Shown here: piece after piece, positions 7,789 to 10,688 of the stretch
Layout: each line of letters starts with the position of its first letter
Numbering within the stretch: position 1 is the stretch's first letter
From: Gammaproteobacteria bacterium
GTDB taxonomy: Bacteria; Pseudomonadota; Gammaproteobacteria; Chromatiales; Chromatiaceae
Direction: 5' to 3'
Assembly (NCBI GenBank): GCA_006227775.1
Contig: SBFV01000390.1
Span: 1-10,688 of the forward strand
DNA length: 10,688 nucleotides
Program-made: the position numbers and the translations under genes
The notes under the pieces: generated by a model
Told to the model about the DNA's origin: nothing
Databases searched by the model: none
The model's input: the letters and a program-made list of their open reading frames with translations, nothing else

Positions 7789-7830
7789 AAGGCCCCTGTC
7801 TCGGCAACAACGAGGCAGGGGCCTTTTTTT
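7789..7830 (+). terminator. Strong intrinsic terminator of cbbLS
   Basis: Arms 7789-7803 (AAGGCCCCTGTCTCG) and 7811-7825 (CGAGGCAGGGGCCTT) form a 15-bp stem with one T-G wobble and a 7-nt loop GCAACAA. A run of seven T (7824-7830) follows the GC-rich stem. This is a textbook Rho-independent terminator on the + strand and should end most cbbLS transcripts before cbbQ. Confidence 0.9.
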
Positions 7831-7896
7831 GGCCAGGGCCAACGGCCTCGGCGCTCACCAGATCGCCATTTTCCCGCCCGCCCGCGTCAACGCTGG

Positions 7897-7985
7897 CCAA
7901 GGGTGTCGGTGGGCGACCAGCGGGGGCGTGCATGGCGGGAATGCCATGCCCGAGCCGCCAAGGACGGATTCACGGCACCCCCCGC
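7897..7985. repeat. Tandem structured repeat, copy 1
   Basis: First of two direct copies spaced by exactly 119 bases. A core of about 63 bases (from 7921) shows about seven mismatches to copy 2 by hand count, and the whole 89 bases about 84 percent identity. An inner inverted repeat, GCATGGC (7930-7936) and GCCATGC (7943-7949), has the loop GGGAAT. A weaker outer pairing joins the G-rich left end and the CCCCCC right end. It resembles short dispersed palindromic repeats of gammaproteobacteria; the name and function are not known to me. Confidence 0.75.
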
Positions 7986-8015
7986 AGCTGGCGGAACCAG
8001 CCCGCAACGCCGCGA

Positions 8016-8104
8016 CCAAGGGTACCGGGTGACGGCCGGCGGGGGCGTGCATGGCAGGGAAGCCATGCCCGAGCCTCCAGGGATGGATTCACGGCGCCCC
8101 CCGC
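8016..8104. repeat. Tandem structured repeat, copy 2
   Basis: Second copy. The same inner stem, GCATGGC (8049-8055) and GCCATGC (8062-8068), is kept while the loop reads AGGGAA. The outer arms are stronger here: 8034-8047 (GGCCGGCGGGGGCG) pairs with 8095-8109 apart from one bulged C, so the element closes into a branched structure. It ends about 70 bases before the cbbQ start. The conserved stem with a changed loop suggests that structure, in DNA or RNA, is what is maintained. Confidence 0.75.
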
Positions 8105-8179
8105 CGGCCGCCACCCGGCACTGTTGGACACCCCCGGCCGCCAGATGTGACAGACAAATGATTCCAGAGGTAAGCTGAG

Positions 8180-8989
8180 ATGAGCGACAACATCGACCGG
8201 GATCAGTACCTGGTCCAAACCGAGCCCTACTACCGCCCCGTAGCCCAGGAAGTGGCCCTGTACGAGGCCGCCTATGGCGCCCGCATGCCCGTCATGCTCA
8301 AGGGCCCCACTGGCTGCGGCAAGTCCCGCTTCGTCGAATACATGGCCTGGCGCCTGGGCCGGCCCCTGATCACCGTCGCCTGCAACGAGGACATGACCGC
8401 CTCCGACCTGGTCGGGCGCTTCCTCCTCGACGTCAACGGCACCCGCTGGCAGGACGGCCCCCTCACCGTCGCCGCCCGCATCGGCGCCATCTGCTACCTG
8501 GACGAGGTGGTCGAGGCCCGCCAGGACACCACGGTCGTCATCCACCCCCTCACCGACCACCGCCGCGTCCTGCCCCTGGAAAAGAAGGGGGAACTGGTGG
8601 CCGCCCACCCCGACTTCCAGATCGTCATCTCCTACAACCCCGGCTACCAGAGCCTGATGAAGGACCTCAAGCAATCCACCAAACAGCGCTTTGGCGCCCT
8701 GGACTTCAACTATCCCTCACCGGAGATCGAGGCGGAGATCCTCGCCCACGAGGCCGGCATCGAACCGGCTGTCGCCGACAAGCTGGTGCAGGTCGCCCAG
8801 CGCAGCCGCAATCTCAAGGGTCATGGCCTGGACGAAGGCATGTCCACCCGCCTGCTGGTGTATGCCGGCCAGTTGATCCGTCAGGGCATCGAGCCCCAGG
8901 CCGCCTGCCAGATGGCCCTGGTGCGTCCCCTGACGGATGATCCCGATATGCGCGATACCCTGGACGCGGCGGTGACGACCTATTTCTAA
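8180..8989 (+). CDS. cbbQ: CbbQ, MoxR-class AAA+ ATPase of the RuBisCO activase
   Basis: ATPase subunit of the CbbQO RuBisCO activase, 269 residues, the usual length. In studied systems CbbQ forms a hexamer that works with CbbO to strip inhibitory sugar phosphates from RuBisCO using ATP. The sequence has Walker A GPTGCGKS (42-49), Walker B ICYLDEV with Asp108-Glu109, a sensor-1 asparagine in ISYNPGYQ (Asn153), a likely arginine finger in TKQRFG (Arg170), and STRLL (222-226) near the sensor-2 position. It resembles NorQ and GvpN, but the position next to cbbLS and before cbbO supports CbbQ. The start has AGAGG at 9 nt spacing. A gap of 29 bases separates it from cbbO, so the two are very likely co-transcribed. 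A terminator upstream suggests expression separate from cbbLS. Confidence 0.95.
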   Translation: MSDNIDRDQYLVQTEPYYRPVAQEVALYEAAYGARMPVMLKGPTGCGKSRFVEYMAWRLGRPLITVACNEDMTASDLVGRFLLDVNGTRWQDGPLTVAARIGAICYLDEVVEARQDTTVVIHPLTDHRRVLPLEKKGELVAAHPDFQIVISYNPGYQSLMKDLKQSTKQRFGALDFNYPSPEIEAEILAHEAGIEPAVADKLVQVAQRSRNLKGHGLDEGMSTRLLVYAGQLIRQGIEPQAACQMALVRPLTDDPDMRDTLDAAVTTYF

Positions 8990-9018
8990 GGCAACCCGTT
9001 ACGCGGGAGGCAAGCCCC

Positions 9019-10688
9019 ATGAGCATCGATTTCAGCCAATACATCAGTTGCCTCAACCAGGGCAGCCAAGACCATCGCGCCGCCCTGGAATCCAGCTACC
9101 AGGAGGCGGCGCGGGTCATGTCGCCGCGGGGCCTGCAAAACTACCTGGAGGGCATGCGCGCCATGTGCGGCATGGGCCGGGGCCAGGACCTGGTGCTGGC
9201 CTTTGTCCAGGAACTGCCTAAGGTGGTCAAGGAGGTGGGCGAGGACGTCATCGTCGATGTCGTCACCAGCATGATGAAACTCGCCTCCCACACCTCCGGC
9301 ACCGTCATCGCCCTGCTGCTCTCCAACCTGCCCCTGGCCGCCCAGCGCCTGGGGGATGCCGAGCTGCTGCGTGGCTTCCTCGGGCTGGCCCATCAGCTCG
9401 CCGGCAAGGCCCCGCGCGGCCTGCGGCCCATGATGGAGAACATGGACGAGCTGCTGTCCAAACTCACCCTGGGTGGCCTGCGCCGCTGGGCACTCTGGGG
9501 CGCCCAGGCCCATGCCCGCGACCTGGACGGCCAGATGGCCTATTTCGGCCTGGCCACCGAATCATCCCGTGCCGTGCTGCAAAAGGAGCGGCGCGGCAGC
9601 CTGCTGGTGGACAATCAGCGCAAGCTCAATTTCTACCTGCGGGCCCTCTGGGCGCGGGCCTTTTTCCTGCGCCCCACCTCCGGAGACTACGAGAACCGCC
9701 AGGGCTTGCGGCCCTTCATCGAGGACGGCTTCTTCCACCTGCCGGATGCCTTTGACGCCTATCATGGCATTGCCGGTACCGAGGTCTATCGTGCCTGCGC
9801 CGCCCACTGCGCCGCTCATTTGGTCTATACCCGAAAAGAACTCAGCGCCGAGGCCCTCAACCCCTTCCAGCGCTGGCTGATCGAGCTGTTCGAGGACGCG
9901 CGGGTGGAATACCTGGCCATCCAGAAATTCCCCGGGCTACGCAAGCTGTGGTTGCCCTTCTTCACCCGGCCCTCCGCGGAGGGCGCCACCCTGCCCCACC
10001 CCACCCTGGACCGGCTGTTGCGCCTGGCCCAGGCCCTCCTCGACCCCGCCTATTGGGCGGAGGAGGAAGACGAACGCCTCCTCGCCGCCGCCCGCGACTT
10101 TCATGCCGAACTGGCGACCCGCCCCGAGGACAACCAGATCAGTTGGGACGCCGGCGTCGCCTTTTACAACGCCCTGGGCCGGGAGGCCGCCCTGCCCAGC
10201 CTGCGCCTGCTGGAAGACTGGCCCCTGCCCTACCGGGACGACAACCGCTACCTCTGGGCCTTCGACGAGTCAGAATTTCTCAGTCGCGGCGTCGATTACA
10301 TCCCCCTCAGCCAACGCCAGGTACGCAAGCACGTCGGCCTCATGGAATTCGTCAACGAGATTGACGTGGAGACCGCCGGCGACGATGCCCAGGAGATCTG
10401 GGTCCTGGGCACCGAACTCTTCCCCTACGAGGATATGGGCGTCAGCTACAACCAGTCGGAGGGCAAGGAGCCGGTCTCCGATCCCTTCCGCTATCAGGAA
10501 TGGGACCATCAGGTGCAGCTTTATCGCCCGGACTGGGCCACGGTGCTGGAGCGCCGCCAGGGCCTGGGCGATCCGGCGGAGATGGATGCCCTCCTGACCC
10601 GCTATCGTCCCCTGGCTACCCGCATCCGCCACCTGATCGACGCCCTCCAGCCCCAGGGGGTGGTGCGCCGCCGCGGCTACGAGGAGGG
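9019..10688 (+). CDS. cbbO: CbbO, RuBisCO activase adaptor (cut by the window edge)
   Basis: The open frame runs from ATG 9019 to the last base without a stop: 556 full codons plus two bases. The ATG follows GGGAGG (9005-9010) with 8 nt spacing and sits 29 bases after cbbQ. The visible part is mostly alpha-helical in character and has no signal peptide or membrane segment; recognisable stretches include FFLRPTSGDYENRQGLRPFIEDGFFHLPDAF in pieces near residues 217-247 and FEDARVEYLAIQKFPGLRKLW near 294-314, as in CbbO/NorD proteins. Family members have about 770-800 residues, with a C-terminal von Willebrand A domain whose metal site binds RuBisCO; that part lies beyond the window and cannot be checked. 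NorD is the close alternative, but the cbbLS-cbbQ context makes CbbO much more likely. Confidence 0.92.
   Translation, partial: MSIDFSQYISCLNQGSQDHRAALESSYQEAARVMSPRGLQNYLEGMRAMCGMGRGQDLVLAFVQELPKVVKEVGEDVIVDVVTSMMKLASHTSGTVIALLLSNLPLAAQRLGDAELLRGFLGLAHQLAGKAPRGLRPMMENMDELLSKLTLGGLRRWALWGAQAHARDLDGQMAYFGLATESSRAVLQKERRGSLLVDNQRKLNFYLRALWARAFFLRPTSGDYENRQGLRPFIEDGFFHLPDAFDAYHGIAGTEVYRACAAHCAAHLVYTRKELSAEALNPFQRWLIELFEDARVEYLAIQKFPGLRKLWLPFFTRPSAEGATLPHPTLDRLLRLAQALLDPAYWAEEEDERLLAAARDFHAELATRPEDNQISWDAGVAFYNALGREAALPSLRLLEDWPLPYRDDNRYLWAFDESEFLSRGVDYIPLSQRQVRKHVGLMEFVNEIDVETAGDDAQEIWVLGTELFPYEDMGVSYNQSEGKEPVSDPFRYQEWDHQVQLYRPDWATVLERRQGLGDPAEMDALLTRYRPLATRIRHLIDALQPQGVVRRRGYEE

Larger units (their letters stand above)
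7669..8179. other. cbbS-cbbQ spacer: terminators and tandem repeat, no gene seen
   Basis: These 511 bases hold a hairpin (7714-7743), an intrinsic terminator (7789-7830) and two copies of an approximately 89-bp repeat (7897-7985, 8016-8104). Several open frames cross the repeats on both strands, but their peptides are low-complexity and mirror the repeat. An AGAGG at 8166-8170, nine bases before the cbbQ ATG, is its ribosome binding site. I found no convincing sigma-70 promoter between 7831 and 8179, although the terminator implies that one is needed or that readthrough occurs. Confidence 0.7.

Noticed and set aside
7897..8104. Possible CRISPR array
   Set aside because: Only two copies of 89 bases with about 84 percent identity and one short spacer; no array geometry and no cas genes.
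8124..8152. TTGGAC as a -35 for a cbbQ promoter
   Set aside because: It matches only half the consensus and no reasonable -10 lies at the right spacing.
7735..8178. Open frames on both strands across the repeat region before cbbQ
   Set aside because: They overlap the terminator and the tandem repeat, and the peptides simply repeat with the DNA. Such frames are often over-annotated as hypothetical proteins.

Overview
The window looks like a chromosomal segment of a GC-rich, autotrophic proteobacterium. The best guess is a gammaproteobacterial sulfur oxidiser or purple sulfur bacterium of the Chromatiales. This rests on the form IA RuBisCO (cbbL, cbbS) followed by the activase genes cbbQ and cbbO, on the GC-rich codon usage, and on the character of the intergenic repeats. 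The taxon is an inference from protein resemblance and no search was run.

Layout, left to right: (1) a short leader with no recognisable gene (1-168); (2) an RlmI-type 23S rRNA methyltransferase on the + strand (169-1368); (3) a convergent gap, then a minus-strand tripartite TRAP transporter operon read dctP-dctQ-dctM (5254 down to 1442), with a perfect 15-bp hairpin between dctP and dctQ and an ATGA overlap between dctQ and dctM; (4) a divergent regulatory region of about 550 bp with an AT-rich island, a candidate promoter, a LysR-type TTAT-N11-ATAA box and a structured cbbL leader; (5) cbbL and cbbS on the + strand (5803-7668), followed by a hairpin and a strong intrinsic terminator; (6) a region carrying two copies of an approximately 89-bp imperfect repeat with conserved inner stems; (7) cbbQ (8180-8989) and the first 556 codons of cbbO, which runs off the right edge.

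How the genes fit together: CbbL and CbbS form the CO2-fixing enzyme of the Calvin cycle. CbbQ (a MoxR-class AAA+ ATPase) and CbbO (normally carrying a C-terminal von Willebrand A domain) form the activase that removes inhibitory sugar phosphates from it. No carboxysome genes are visible, which fits the cytosolic, CbbQO-associated (IAq) type. The divergently placed TRAP system resembles the TakPQM class for 2-oxo acids and would import a small organic acid driven by an ion gradient.

I see no clearly new system. The less ordinary points are: a near-identical 13-bp motif, set in a T-N11-A frame both times, at the two ends of the dctP-cbbL intergenic region; a near-perfect stem that begins at the predicted cbbL transcription start; the tryptophan-rich tail on DctM; the strong terminator that separates cbbLS from cbbQO; and the structured tandem repeat just behind it.
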